DNA of 64,000 nt. Source: Rhynchopus sp. YZ270_cl-10 (Eukaryota; Euglenozoa; Diplonemea; Diplonemida; Diplonemidae). The stretch covers positions 558,001-622,000 of the forward strand of contig OZ037859.1 in the NCBI GenBank assembly GCA_964035575.1, given 5' to 3'. Shown here piece after piece: positions 1 to 11,600 of this stretch. The first letter of the stretch is position 1. The number at the start of each line of letters is the position of its first letter. The notes beneath the pieces were generated by a model that was not told the DNA's origin, ran no database searches, and was given only the letters and a program-made list of their open reading frames with translations. Both the position numbers and the translations under genes were made by a program.

Positions 1-92
1 GCCCTCTCGTGACAGTGTACCTTGGTACAATGATGGGGGAACAACCCAACCATGCAGTCCTACAATCCATTTCGTGGTTTACATCTGAAAAA
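1..92 (+). repeat. HP2 repeat copy, cut by the window edge
   Basis: HP2 is a dispersed repeat. Full copies start after an A-run with GTTGACTTGAAATAC, followed by AGCCCTCTCGTGACAG, the small hairpin GTACC-TT-GGTAC, a variable GC-rich part, and a tail containing CCATTTCGTGGTTTACATC. This copy lacks the 5' end and matches the copy at 58463-58580 over most of its length, including the tail. Confidence 0.7.
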
Positions 93-859
93 AAAGGAGG
101 GGACAAAAAAAAGAGGACGTTGAAAAGATAATGTTAAGTCTCTCGTACTTTTTGTCGCCTTGAAACAATGAATACGTGATAGAAGCAAACTTACAGTACC
201 CTTTTATTTTTTTTGTGCCAATCCTTGCAGTCCTATGTGCATTTTGTTTTTTTTTTGAAATCCCTTTCTTTGAAAATTTTTCCAAATTTGCGCCATTCTT
301 CTGCTCGACCTTTTTCTCATACCATTTTCAAAAAATTCCCCCCTCAGTACTCTACAAATAAACGACAGAAAAATATAACAATTTTTTTTATTTCTTTTTT
401 CATCAACAATGTGGGGTTGGGAATTTGTTTCTTGGGGATGAGGGGGAACACCAAAGGGAAAGCTTTAGATACGGATGGGCCTCACAGGCGCAATACATAT
501 TTTATTCACACACAAAAGAACACTATCCCTCCAACACTCTCCGTATTGTCGGTTTCTCACCACGGACGCTCCCTGTGGCCCTGAAGCTGCGACTCCATGT
601 TCTGTAGTTTTTTAAAAAAACATTGATAAGCAAAAGAGAGAGATAGTACAAATAGCTATTTTTTACCAGAAAAGTCGTGTTCTTTGATGAAATCACGAAT
701 CAAGAAGAAAACGACTTTTTCCGAGGTGAAAACATAGTTTTGTTGAATTTTTCCAACTTTGAGGCATCTTTTGCACAGAATTTTATGCATTGCCAACAAC
801 ACCCGCCAAAAAGGTGTACCTTTATAAAAAAGGGCTGAGCGTGGGGGGGGGGGGGGAAA
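93..859. other. intergenic, no gene seen
   Basis: This is AT-rich sequence with T- and A-runs. A degenerate HP1-like hairpin lies at about 123-162. Short open frames here have no coding character. Confidence 0.6.
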
Positions 860-2100
860 TCATACCAACTTCTCTGCACTTCTTCTGGCCCATTCTGGGT
901 CTGCCTCATGCTGTGGCGATGCGTTAGCTGGGTAGTAGTTCAGGCTGGCCTGCTCGCTGCCTTGCCTGCTTTGTTTTTTGTTAATTTTGATACATTAGAA
1001 ACAGTGTAGCCGTCTGCAAAGCTCTATTATGCACAACGTTTTGGCAGAAAAAGAGAAGTTTTAAAAAACAAACAAACGCATCTGTTCTTGGACGCAGGCA
1101 CTGAAGCAACATACCCTTCAAACCCTTCCTCCTCTTGCGGGTGGAGCATCGTGTTGTCGATAATTGCTGTAGAGATGCGCTCAGAGAAGAGCCCCCTTTG
1201 GACGATCCCCTGCCCGCCAAGGAGTGCGAGGGGCGAGTCGGTTGAGAGCGTGGTGACCTCCTTTGCAAGGTGGTGGTGCTCGCTGACGGAGGGCACGAAG
1301 GTGGGCGGGGAGAGCGGCTTCTGCAGCGCCTTGATGCTCTTATCACGACGTCCCAGCTGGAACTCCACCGGAACTGTTGGTTTATTCTTCCAATTCTTCC
1401 CAGAGCACTTTGCGGTCTCGGTCTTCTCATTGGTCCGCCTCCTTGCCTCGCGTTGTCTCTCAACAAACTCATCGTAACCCCAAGCACGTCCATTTCCACC
1501 ATAGATGCTGGCCTGCTTCTGAACCACCGGTTTCGTTGCCGCAGCCGATCGGGTTGTAGGAGCGAAGGGACACCCTTCCACTTCACGCTCCTCGTATTTA
1601 CGTCTCTCCTCATCCAGCTTCTGCTGTTTCCTCCGGTTCCATTGCGAGACTCTGTCGTAGACTCGGAGGGGGTGGTCGGTTGTCTGTGGGACCGGCATTT
1701 TCATTCCAGGTGTCTCTACCTCTTTAGCGTGCGCTGCAGGGGTGGAAACACTGCCAGACTTTGCGCCGCGGGGTTGGGTGCGACCGGGGGTGGTGGGGGC
1801 AGGAGCATAGGAGTTGTAGGGTGTTTGGGATGTGGCTTGGTACGCTGCAGGCGATTCACCGTAGTTGTCGTAGTGCCCAAACCCCATCATATCCATGCCG
1901 ACATCCATTGGGGGGCTGGCAGCGGGCTGTGCCTGTGCAGGTGGTGCCTGCTGCTGTGGTTGCCCCTGCTGGCCATACTCCGCCAGGCTTGCCCCAGCAG
2001 TTAACAGCCCCGCCTCCCTCTGGTCCTGTTCAACACGTTCCCGGTAATGCCGCAACGTCTGGTCATGCTTGCGCATCGTCTCCTCAAGATCGAAATCCAT
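860..2100 (-). CDS. hypothetical flagella-style protein, two exons
   Basis: Exons are 1115-2100 and 860-965, joined in frame (328 codons plus 2 nt, then 36 codons with stop), giving 363 aa. Donor GTATGT follows GAAGG, and the acceptor is AAAGCAG. The start is the ATG at 2100; the open frame extends slightly upstream only through a GTG. The N-terminus is Gln/Pro/Ala-rich. A charged middle carries the motif EGCPFAPTT, which resembles short Cys-x-Phe-x-Pro motifs seen in many flagellum-associated proteins (family impression only). Reading through the donor would give a Cys/Phe-rich tail that belongs to an HP3 repeat inside the intron; the spliced end (PEWARRSAEKLV) looks much more like coding sequence. 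The final GTATGA could also be another donor. No function is assigned. Confidence 0.7.
1069..1105 (+). repeat. HP3 repeat copy inside an intron
   Basis: HP3 copies contain GTGCAAACGCCTCTGGGA followed by CGCAGGCACTGACACTCCGC, and longer copies add a T-arm-like hairpin around GGTTATCGAACC. This short copy keeps AAACGC and GGACGCAGGCACTGA. It lies in the intron of the 860-2100 gene. Confidence 0.6.
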
Positions 2101-2628
2101 TTTTTTTAAACAACCCACTCAAAAGGGGAGAGGGGGGGGTTCTGGTGATGGGGGGTACTTCCAAGTGGTGGACCACTTCGATGCTGTTGAAAGGCATTTT
2201 TTCGTAGTCGTATATAGAACGATCACTTTGTTCTTTCCGCTGGTTTACGCGTAACGCAACCTGACGCCTAGAAGAAATACTGCAAATTCTTGGCAGTAAA
2301 AACAACAAAACAGATGTGCTGGAATGGGGGAAAAATTGCGGTTTTGCTTTTATGAGCAGGGGTGAGGCTATTTGAAATGTGGGTTTTTTTGAACGGGCCC
2401 GAATAGGGGAGGGGAGGGCGCTACAGATCTAAAAAAGGACAAAATAAAAAAACGGCGAACGCCCCTCGGACGAAGATAGCCTAAAAAAAAGTCTAGAATA
2501 TGATGACCCCCGAAACAAAAATGAAAAACAGTGCAAAAAAAAATGTCACTCTTGGGACGCTTTTTAACTCTGTTTGCTGTACTTTTGGGGCATCAGATGA
2601 GCAAAATGAAACATATTTAAAAAGAATC

Positions 2629-5600
2629 TCATGACACCTTCCGTTCGGCTGTCTCCTGCTCTGCGAATGTATCGCGGAAGACGACGTCCATGAAGAGCTC
2701 TCTGCAGAAGGTGGTGAGCTCGTTGAAGTCTACCCCACCACGGTCTTCTACGTCAACCAGCGCAAAGGATTCGTCAGTAGCCTCGGGGGGTGGTGCAGGC
2801 GAGCCGAGGCGTTCTGCAAGCTTTGCCGCAATGGGCACGGCAAGGGTGTTGGGGATCATCTCCCTGCTTCCAGCCACGTTGCATTGGTCGCATGCTGCTA
2901 GTACAAGGTTGTGCCAGATGTCTGGGCTTGACTGCATCGCGAAGACGTTCTCAGCATGGAATTGTCCTCCAAAGCGTTTCGTGCCTGCCTCACGCAAGTG
3001 CTTCAAACGTATCCGCTTCGCCTCATCACTCATAGTATCAATAACAACCTTAATCTCCTTCACCATATGCGGAGCAGGCTGCAGCTTCAGCTTAATGCCG
3101 CTGATCCAGTTTCCTCGTTTTATTGTCCTGTGAGAGAGGGGGGGGGAAAGGGTTGGTAAAATGGGAATATGTTATGAGTGGGTGTGGGGGGTGATATTGA
3201 GGGTGCATACTGTGTGGTCTTTGTTTTCATCTTCCCGTACCACGACCCGGTGGTTTTCATGCGGTCCTCAGCTTTGACATGTTCAAAAAGCTTTTTCCGC
3301 CATTCTGCGATGAATTTCTCATCCTCGACGACGAAAAGGGAGAGTTCTACACCAACGAAGGCATGGCCACGTGGACCGATGGCGTGGAGGAAGTCACCTC
3401 GGGTGAAGATGGGCCACGTGCCGACGGGGTTGCGTACACGGATGATGAGGTGCCCAGGAAGCAGACCTGCACGCGACGCCACACCACCCTTCACGACCTC
3501 GGAGATGACAACAGCAGGTTCGGGGTCCAGCTTGGACGGCCCCTTGACCTTGATCTGAAGTGACCCTTCTGCTCCAAATGGCGTTTCGATGCGTCGCCAA
3601 TAGCGTTCGAGGTACATCCGTGCACGGACCTCTTGGCGTTCCAGCACGTCGCGGTCATGCTCTTGCTGGCGTTGGATGTCCTGCCGAGAGCGCTGCAGGT
3701 GTGCACTGCCATGCACATCACGAAGCTGCTGGCGGAGAAGAGAGAGCTCGACGTTCTGCTTATCAATGAGCCCACTCAGATGTGCGATCTCTGCGTCCCT
3801 GTCAACAAGAACCTTCCTGTCAATGGACCCTGCCAGCTGTTTCTCGAGCTCACGGATCTGGGTAATCATAAGACCCCGTTCATTGTCGCTGTTCTCATTC
3901 GCCTCGGCTGCCTTCCTCCACCGCTCGCAGTCCCTCTCAATGCGGGCACGTTCATTAGCATGGCTCTGCTCTGCTGCGCGGGTGTCTGCCTGCATGCGTT
4001 CAACCTTTTTGGAAAGATCCTTAAGGCGCGTCTCCTCCTCCCGTTTTGTGTCCTCAAGGTGTTGCCGCATTTGCGCTGCACTGCGTTCACGCTGCTGCGA
4101 TTTGTTTGCCTCTGTGTGCAAATCTTGTTGCAGCTGTCTGCTACGCTCCTGCTCCTCTCTGGCTTGATCTTGGGAATTGCGCAGCTCTTCACGCAGACGT
4201 GTCTCCCCTTCAAGAAGCTGTGTCACGACATCCTCCTTCTCTCCCTTCAGCGCACGCACCGCAGAACGCAGTGACGCATTCTCCTCTGCCATCTGCCGCG
4301 TCTCCTCCTTGGCCTGCGCTCGCTCTTCTGCGAGGGTCTTGCTGAACTCCTCCTCCTTCGCTGCGATGTCTTCCTGCCACTCGGCCTCCTTTTGCTGCAA
4401 CTGTGCTACTGCATCCTCAGCACGTTGCTCCTCCTCTTGGCGACGTTGTTCGTCCTGCACGTCTGCCAGTTTGTCTTTGTGCTCCAATGTTGCAAGTAGG
4501 TTGTCCATCTCCTGTCGTGTCTCTTTAATGACCCGGTCTGCCTCAGCCTTTGCCTCTTCTGCCTGCTGGCGTGATTCGGCCTCTGTCTGTCTAGCGGTCG
4601 CTTCTGCCTCAGCTATGCGCTCCTCAGCACTACGCTGTACCTCGTCTATAGTCTTTGATGCGCCAGTCTGTAGATCTGCTTGGTGTTGTTTTTGTTGCTC
4701 AGCGTGCTCGCGTTCAACTTGTTTTAGCTGTGCTGCGCCTTCCTCTTTTGCGAGTTGCAGCTCCCTTCGAGACTCATCTGCAGCCTTCTCAAGATCCACC
4801 TCCGCACTGTGCAACGCACTCTTCAACCCAGCCACCTCCGTTTCATTCTCCAGCGCCACCTCTGCAGCGTGCGCCGCATGCTCCGCCTGCAGCTTCCTCT
4901 CAAGCTTCTGCTGCTCCACCTCCGCCTGCCGTTGGATCTCCTGCTTCTCCTGCTCATGCCGTGCCTCGCGTTGCTGGGCCTCCTGCTCCATCTCACGCTT
5001 TGTGTAGTGGTCTTCTTCGTTGCGTCGTTCCAGCTGAACCTTCTCTTCCTTTGTTTCGTCTAAGCTGCGTTGTGTGTTGTGCAGTGTTTCTGCAAGGCGT
5101 GTTCTTTGCTGGCCGCCCCTGCAAAGGACAGAGAGGAGGTGCAGAAGGGACTCAGACAACTCAGCGCGTACGTATGTCTCTGTCTGCTGGATGTGGGTCA
5201 GTGCGTTGTGGTGCAGTGCTTCTGCAGTCTTGAGGTGACACTCTGCGTCTAACTCACGTTCCCGCTGCTTGAGTTCTTGTTTGAGTGTCTCGGTCTCATT
5301 TGTGACCTCATTACATCGCTCCTCTGCCATCCTCGCATGCACCTTCAGCGCAGCCTCGCGCTCCTTAGCCTCCTGAGTCTCGGTCTTCAAAGACTCCATC
5401 TGACGCTGTGCTGTCTCGTTCTCAAACTTCCTCCCGCGCAGACCATCTTGCAACGTATCCACCTCACGCTCGAGGTTCTCCGTCGCCTGCTTGGCCTGGG
5501 TAAGACGCCCCTCGAGTTGACTGTGTGCTTCTTGGAGGCGTTCGCATTCTAAGGTTTTTTGGTGAAGACGCTGCTGCGATGCTTCGTGCGAATCGCGGAG

Positions 5601-6712
5601 TGAGGACAACTCATTTACCACTGTGCGTGCGGATTCGGTGGAACGTTGCCCCGCAATGTGTGAGAGTCCGTCGCGTGCACTGTCCACCTGCGCTTCAATG
5701 TCACGTACAAGCTCTATCAACTCCGCATCCTCTGCAGCAGCTGCTGCACCACCATCAAAGCTTCGCCCCCGCGAGCTGCTCAGGAACGCAGGCGACACCG
5801 GCAACGGACGGTCGCTTGCCTTCACCTCGTTTCCGCTACGCGCCTTTTCTGCCTCCTTCTCAGCCTCGATACGCTCCATCTCCATCGCCCGCGCAAAGAG
5901 ATCGTCGGGCTCAACAGTCTCCTGATTCTCTTCAAAGCCTTCTTCGGTGATCTTGCGCACAGCGACGCTCCAGTCGTGTGGAGATACGTCACGGTCGGGC
6001 TCGCTGTGGAGCCTTGGGAGGAGGGTTTGGAGGGCACGGCTGTTGGGGGTGTTGTTGTGGTGGAGGATCTTTTGCACGACGTGGTCGTTTTGCAGGCTGG
6101 CGAGGAGTTGTTTGCGGGGCACCTCTCTTCCAAAGGCGCGTTCGACGTAGGTCTCGACGTATGTGTCAGGTGCATGCGTCTGTGTGCTCAAGGCAACGTT
6201 CTTCGCAGCAAGCGCCTCCGTCACATCCAGCAGCCCTGCCGCAGACAGCTCCTCCTGCAGTGTGACGCCCAGCTCGGGGCTTCCATACCGCGCGGTGTAG
6301 CCACGCTCGATGACCCACCAGTGCCCTGCGTTCTCCACCTTCTCAATCGTCAGTAATAACCGACGCAGATCAACCTCAAGCCCTCCATTGAGCGCCTCGC
6401 GTATCGAGACAATGATGCTGTCCTATAGAGGGATGTTTGATATTATTCTCGAAGGTGTCTTATATAAAAGATGGTAATAAAATAGTTGAAACGTAAAACG
6501 CAGCTAGGTCGAGATGAAAAGGGTGGGGGGTGTGAGTAGTAAAACGTATTGTCAAACGTCGGTTAGGGTTTGTGGGTAGCTTGAAAATGTTTTTCGTTTA
6601 TGTTTTGTGCTCTTTTTGCGTTTTTTTCCGCTTTTTAGATCCTTAACCAAGGTTTGTGGGTAGGGTGAGGGGAGAGGGGTGCTTCTTTTCATACCACATC
6701 TGTACCCTGCAT
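2629..6712 (-). CDS. long coiled-coil protein with C-terminal PDZ-like domain
   Basis: The main exon is 3211-6422 and the last exon 2629-3127, with an 83-nt GTATGC...CACAG intron between them. A tiny first exon (6695-6712, MQGTDV) is tentative; it uses donor GTATGA and gives an in-frame 1242-aa product. Residues 1-180 are a non-coil N-terminal region. About 200-930 is almost uninterrupted coiled coil rich in Glu, Gln and Arg. About 945-1035 looks like a PDZ domain (VISEVVKGGVASRAGLLPGH, then a Gly/Pro-rich loop). A basic and then acidic tail follows. Coiled coil plus PDZ suggests a cytoskeletal scaffold that binds partner C-termini (inference). The tentative first intron carries a SINE-like head. 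Confidence 0.8.
6495..6538 (+). repeat. tRNA-like SINE head, short copy
   Basis: AAAACGCAGCTAGGTCGAGA followed by AAAAGGGTGGGGGGTG matches the starts of the longer copies at 15723 and 24766. The A-box-like CTAGGTCGAG is present. Confidence 0.45.
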
Positions 6713-7410
6713 ATCCGGTGGTGGAAGCGGTTGTCGTGGGGTGGAAGGGTGCATTGGTAGGGGGCTTGTGTTGTGTGTGCTTCCTGTTGTGTTGTGCAAT
6801 TGGTCAGCGGAAGGGGGGGGAGCTAAGAAAAACCTATTGACAGCATCGTTTACTATACTTTTGACTAATACAATGAGAAGATGTGGGAAGGGGGAGAGGG
6901 GGAGGAGGACAGCAAAGATGGTGCCGTGTTTGGGACAAAATGAATCAGTGTGAGTGGGGAGGGTTCGGCGGCTCTGCTCTATTGCTTACGTATGCAAAAG
7001 TGGAGAGTATATGAGGTGAAAAAAAAAAGGCTTGAAAGAACACAGCGTTGAAAAAGATGAAAACAGAGCAGGACAACTCTAAAAAAAGGGGGCTGCTGGT
7101 GTCCGTCGTGGTGCGCAGTGCGGAAACCAAACAGAAAAAAAGAAGAAGAATGAATGATAAGACTCATGCCACCTAATAAAAAAAAAACCCCCCATAACCG
7201 CGTGATTTGTGTTGGCCATTTTTTTTCGTGGCTATTTCAAGTAAAGATTACCTGGTTACGACGAGAAAAAAAAAGCGTTCTTTTTTGAAAGAGGGGATGA
7301 CACAAAAAAAAAGGCTTTATATACATCAACAACTGCACCAAAAAATCATAGAATCATATACCAACAATATACCTGGTTGATTAGCAACGTGACAAAAGAA
7401 AATGAAGTGT

Positions 7411-7451
7411 TTTGTAAGATGAACCTAAGCTTCATGGTGCTTAGTCACCTT
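7411..7451 (+). repeat. HP1 hairpin element
   Basis: HP1 is an element of about 40 nt. An A-rich lead and GTTTATAAGATGA are followed by a stem, a loop close to CTCTCGT, the opposite stem, and then CACCTT. An outer pairing AAGATG/CACCTT (one mismatch) encloses the inner stem. In this copy the inner stem is CTAAGC/GCTTAG with loop TTCATGGT, and the lead is TTTGTAAGATGAA. Confidence 0.75.
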
Positions 7452-7688
7452 TGACACAAAACAAAATACTATAAGGAGGTAAGGTGCGTGGATGCGCCAG
7501 AAAGTTTTGAACTAGAGTACAGTTTTAAGGCCACCTGCGTGTATTTGATATTGAATACTAACGTTAAAGGGGTTTCACAGCAGACCGCGCTGTTACTGTG
7601 AAAACCCAACTAAGCACTACTATGCAATATTCATGTATCCAAAAAAGAAAAGAGCAGTTGAAACGTGCTAAAACGCATAAAGAAGGTG

Positions 7689-7760
7689 AAGTTGATAGTG
7701 CAAAACGCCTCTGGGACGCAGACACTGACACTCCGCAGGTTATCGAACCCCCGGAGTGAG
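7689..7760 (+). repeat. HP3 repeat, long copy
   Basis: The copy reads AAGTTGATAGTGCAAACGCC, TCTGGGACGCAGGCACTG, then a T-arm-like hairpin in which CACTCC pairs with GGAGTG around GGTTATCGAACC. On the minus strand GGTTCGATAACC resembles a Pol III B box. Confidence 0.65.
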
Positions 7761-7800
7761 TTGCGCTTCGGAGTGGTTTCAGGGAAACTGTAATCAAAAA

Positions 7801-7850
7801 GAAAAGCTTATAATGAGATGAACTTAAGCCTCTCATGCTTGGTCACTATA
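7801..7850 (+). repeat. HP1 hairpin element
   Basis: The stem is TTAAGC/GCTTGG, held by two G-T wobbles, around loop CTCTCAT. Confidence 0.6.
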
Positions 7851-8605
7851 GAGAAAAAGAGAAAAAGATAGGTGAAGTCTGGTTCAGTTAAAAACGACAC
7901 CAGTGTTTTGCAATAAAAGAATGGTGGTTGCTTCAGTGCAGACGTCTTCGAAGGACAGCCTTAAGGAGCAATGCATTTGTTTCATTGACCCTTCCTTTCT
8001 TGTTGAGAAGAAGGCGTCAAGAAAACAACAAAAATGCTGATTGCTGGTGTGATTAATACCCTGCAGCACTGCCCAAAACATAGAAACGGACTTTCCGCAT
8101 AATATCATGCATGGTCATGGAGTGAAGGATAAATGAAACATTGTGACAACGAACTAAAAGAGAAATTTGAATAGATGATTTGTGCCTTGCTGCGCATATC
8201 TCTGAACTAAACGAAACCGTAACACTTGAACATGGGACTCACATAGGGGGGACGGGAGGGTAGGAACAACACAAAAATCTCTTCACAAAAAAACCCCTCC
8301 CGACACGGTTAAATGCCAAAACTAGAAGTTGGGGGGTGCAAACACCGACGCAGCCAATTATTTTAGTGAAGTTTAAGCCACCTAAATTGACTTCAAAATC
8401 AGACCTTTCCATGGTGGGCTGTAAAAGAGGCACCAGTCGAATCGCAAGACCGACTAGCCCACACAGAACAACACATGCCGCTAGGGCTAGTAACAAGTAA
8501 AAAAAAGGCACCCTTCCGCTATTTCAAAGCACCATTGTAGCAGTTATGGTAAATTCACGAACACCAAAATGTATTTCTGATTTTTTCCTTTTTGAGAAAA
8601 ATCGG

Positions 8606-11600
8606 TTACCACGAGATGCCCTTGCCAGATACAATCTCTTTCGCCTTGGTGAGCTCCCTTGCTGTGAGCTCATCTTTGATGGCCTCCTTTAGGTTCCCTT
8701 TGTTGAAGGTGGGGTGCGCACGGGCAAACTCGCTTTGGAGTGCTTCCCAGTCTTGCTGGGTTTGCACTTTATGCAACTCATCGTAGAGTCCTTCTTCGTC
8801 TGTGCCGAAGCCTTTCATGGTCTTGAGGAGCGAGGCAGCCATGTGTGCGATGTCGTCCTTGGGGAGGTGCATTTGCTGTGGTGTTGCCGACGGTGTCACA
8901 GCCTCTGCTGGCGGTGTGTTGAGCCCTTTTGGGGACAGGGTTGAGCTACGACTGCTTGGGGTGTGCGCGCTGCCGTCGCTGTGTCTTCTGCCAAACTCCT
9001 CATCAAGAAGCTGATGCGGCATCGAGAACCGCAGTGTCCTTGGCGAACCATGCGGCAGAGATGAGAGTGTGTCCGCCACAACGTTCACCTTCGTCGCAAC
9101 GTCTGCCATACGAGAGGACATATGCGTATCATGCCCAACAGAGTAATACCGTGATGTCAGGTCTTGCACCGGGCTGGAGCAGACGTCAACGTGGGTGGTT
9201 AGTTGCCGCATTTTTTTGACCACGTCGCGTTCGTTGTGGGAGCGTTCTGCCTCGAGGGGTTGTGGAGATGCGGAACGTCGTAGGTGGGCGACTTCGCCCT
9301 GCAGCTGCATGTTGTGTCGTGCAGAGCTGCGCAGCTCACGTCGGAGGGCGTCTTCTGCGTCGCGGTCGGGGCGGGCAAAGGTAGGCGAGGATGTGCGCTG
9401 CGGGGAACGTGCTTGGGAGAGACGTTGCTCCAGGGCAAGCTTCGCCTCTGTCTCGGAGAGGGCGCGTGATTCAGAGGCGCGGCTTGCGTTTTTGAGGAAT
9501 GTGGCGCGCAGTTCGGCATCTTGGGCATCGCTTTCTGCGGTTTTGACGCGTTCACGGAGTTGGGTCAGTTCTGCCGCGTTCGTTGTCTTTGTCATCTCTA
9601 AGGTGTTGCAACGTTCGCGAAGCTTTGCGCATTCGCGTGCAAGTTGGTCATGGCGGTCCTGAGCTTCAACAACGGCGCTGCCGTTGGCCTGCGCAAGAGA
9701 GGCGTGTCGGGTGGAGGCATTGCGCATGTCGTGGAGTTGTTGCTTCGCAGTGTCCTCTGTGGTGGCGACAATGCGTGCCATGCCCTGCACCTCGTGTGAG
9801 GCCTCCTCCTTGACGCGTGCTAAGGTGCGCTTCAAGGTGCTGATCTCGCCCTGCGCACTGCTCAGCTTTGCCTCCAGCTCAGAGGTCTGCATCTGCTTCT
9901 TGAGAAGGTCGTTCTTGACGGCGGCCATCTCCCCGCAGCGTTCGTCTGCACGCTCGAGGTCGAGCTGGAGGGACTTCGCCCTGCCCTCGAGCTGGCTGCT
10001 GAGAGCCTCCTTGGAGCTAAGCTCGTTGCTGTGCTGGAGGCGCACCCTGTCGAGCTCCCTGCGCAGACGTGCTGCCTCTGTGCGTGCGGCGCTGCTGTCC
10101 TCACGCTGCTGGTGAAGCTGTCTCTCCGCAGCGGCTGCCCGTGTACTGCCACTCCCTGCGCTTGCAACAGAGGCAAACATCTGCTCTGTCAGAGACGCGT
10201 TCTCAACCTCCTTGGCATGCAGCTGCCGTGCTGCCTCCTCATGCTCACGCTCGACAGACGCAAGACGTTCCTTGCACACATCCAGCTCAGAGGCAAGCGT
10301 TGACACCTGCGTCTCATGCGCCGCAGCACTGCGACGTTCCTCTGCCAGCTCCTTCGCTGCTGTGCGCAGACGTGCTTCGTATTCTGCGCCCCGCTTCTGT
10401 GGATGTAAAAAGGATTTTGAGTAGCAACACTTCGTAAGGCTAGGGAGAGAATGCGTCTCGCTGTCATCTCCGAAGGCGCACGGTGCATACCTCAGCAGCA
10501 CTGACAGCCACAGTGTGTCTGGCACTGCCGTCTTCGGACTCAGCGATGCGTGTCCGCAGGTCTGCCACCTCAGCCTCCAAACGCAAAACCTTCTCTCCTG
10601 TAAATTTTTGTTTTTTTTAACAGCACACCGGAGAACAAAACATACCCGACTCTTTCAGGTCCCGGAACGCTGATTCATTTTCTCTGCGCATTGCAGTGTC
10701 CCTCTGTGAAGATGATGATGTGTCAAAAAAAAATGTTCACAAGAGTCTTTTGCACATACCCTTTTGTACTCCGCAATGGAGGCATTCGCTGTCTCTGCTT
10801 CTCTTTCTAAGGACGCTGCACGACGTGTTTGAAGGACTTCGTCTCTTCGGAGCTCCTCTGCTCTTGCCTTTGCGGTGTTTAGCTCTCCGTAGGCCTTTTC
10901 GAGTTGCGATTCTGAAGCGTGATTTGAGTCTGTGTGGGAGGCAAGCTTGCGGGTTGCAGATTGCAGGTCTGAGCGGAGTTTTCTTGCCTCCTCTTCAGCT
11001 GCTTCTGCACGGTCGCTTGCGGTTTTGAGCTTTTGCTTTTGGGAGTCAAGCTCATCACAGACGGCTTCGTGCTCACGAAGGTTGCGCTGTATCGCTTCCT
11101 CTACTCCCGACCGTGCCATGGCAGCACTGTCCGTTACCCTGCATTGTGCGTCGATCAGCATTGTGATCTCACCTTGGAGACGCTCTGCTGTTGCAGTCGC
11201 CTCGGCTGCCTTGGTCTCAAGGGTTCTGGCCCGCTCCTTTTCCCTTTGTGTGTCCTCCTTTGCCGCAGAGATTCTACCTGCCTGGCGCCGTCCTTCTTCC
11301 TCTAGGCTCGCTACGTCCTTCTTCAACCCTTCTGCAACAGTCTCCCAATGGCCTGCCGTAGCCGTCTCTGCCAAGACCGCCTCTCGACCAGAGGCCGCCA
11401 GATCTGCGTTCCGTCGTTCCAAAGCACCGACCTTTGACGTCAACGCCTCGGCAGCTCGTTTTGCATCGGCAGCCTCGCGCTGTGCTACACCCAGCTCTCG
11501 CTGCTTAGCACGCAGGTCTGCCTCAAGGGCCTCTTCGTGGTCTGCGTGAAGCCGTTCTGTAGAGTGCTTTCTGTCTTCGGAGCCTTCGATGGCGCGTTTC

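Larger units (their letters stand above)
6713..8605. other. intergenic with hairpin repeats, no firm gene
   Basis: This stretch holds HP1 copies at 7411 and 7801 and an HP3 copy at 7689. A hydrophobic open frame at 8239-8511 has no ATG start. Otherwise it is A- and T-run-rich sequence. Confidence 0.6.

Noticed and set aside
1027-1114. Read-through C-terminus of the first gene
   Set aside because: It lies after a GTATGT donor and consists of an HP3 repeat. Splicing to 860-965 gives a better, in-frame end.
4177-5007. Long Ser/Cys-rich plus-strand open frame
   Set aside because: It is the mirror of the coiled-coil gene's codon bias. Similar plus-strand frames across 9195-14297, 26834-27265, 31192-33093, 41776-42708, 45057-45671 and 61699-63320 are rejected for the same reason.
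8239-8511. Open frame for a small hydrophobic protein on the minus strand
   Set aside because: It has a membrane-like N-terminus but starts with GTG. A T-rich tract and TTACTAG just inside could be an acceptor, so it may be an exon, but no partner exon was found.
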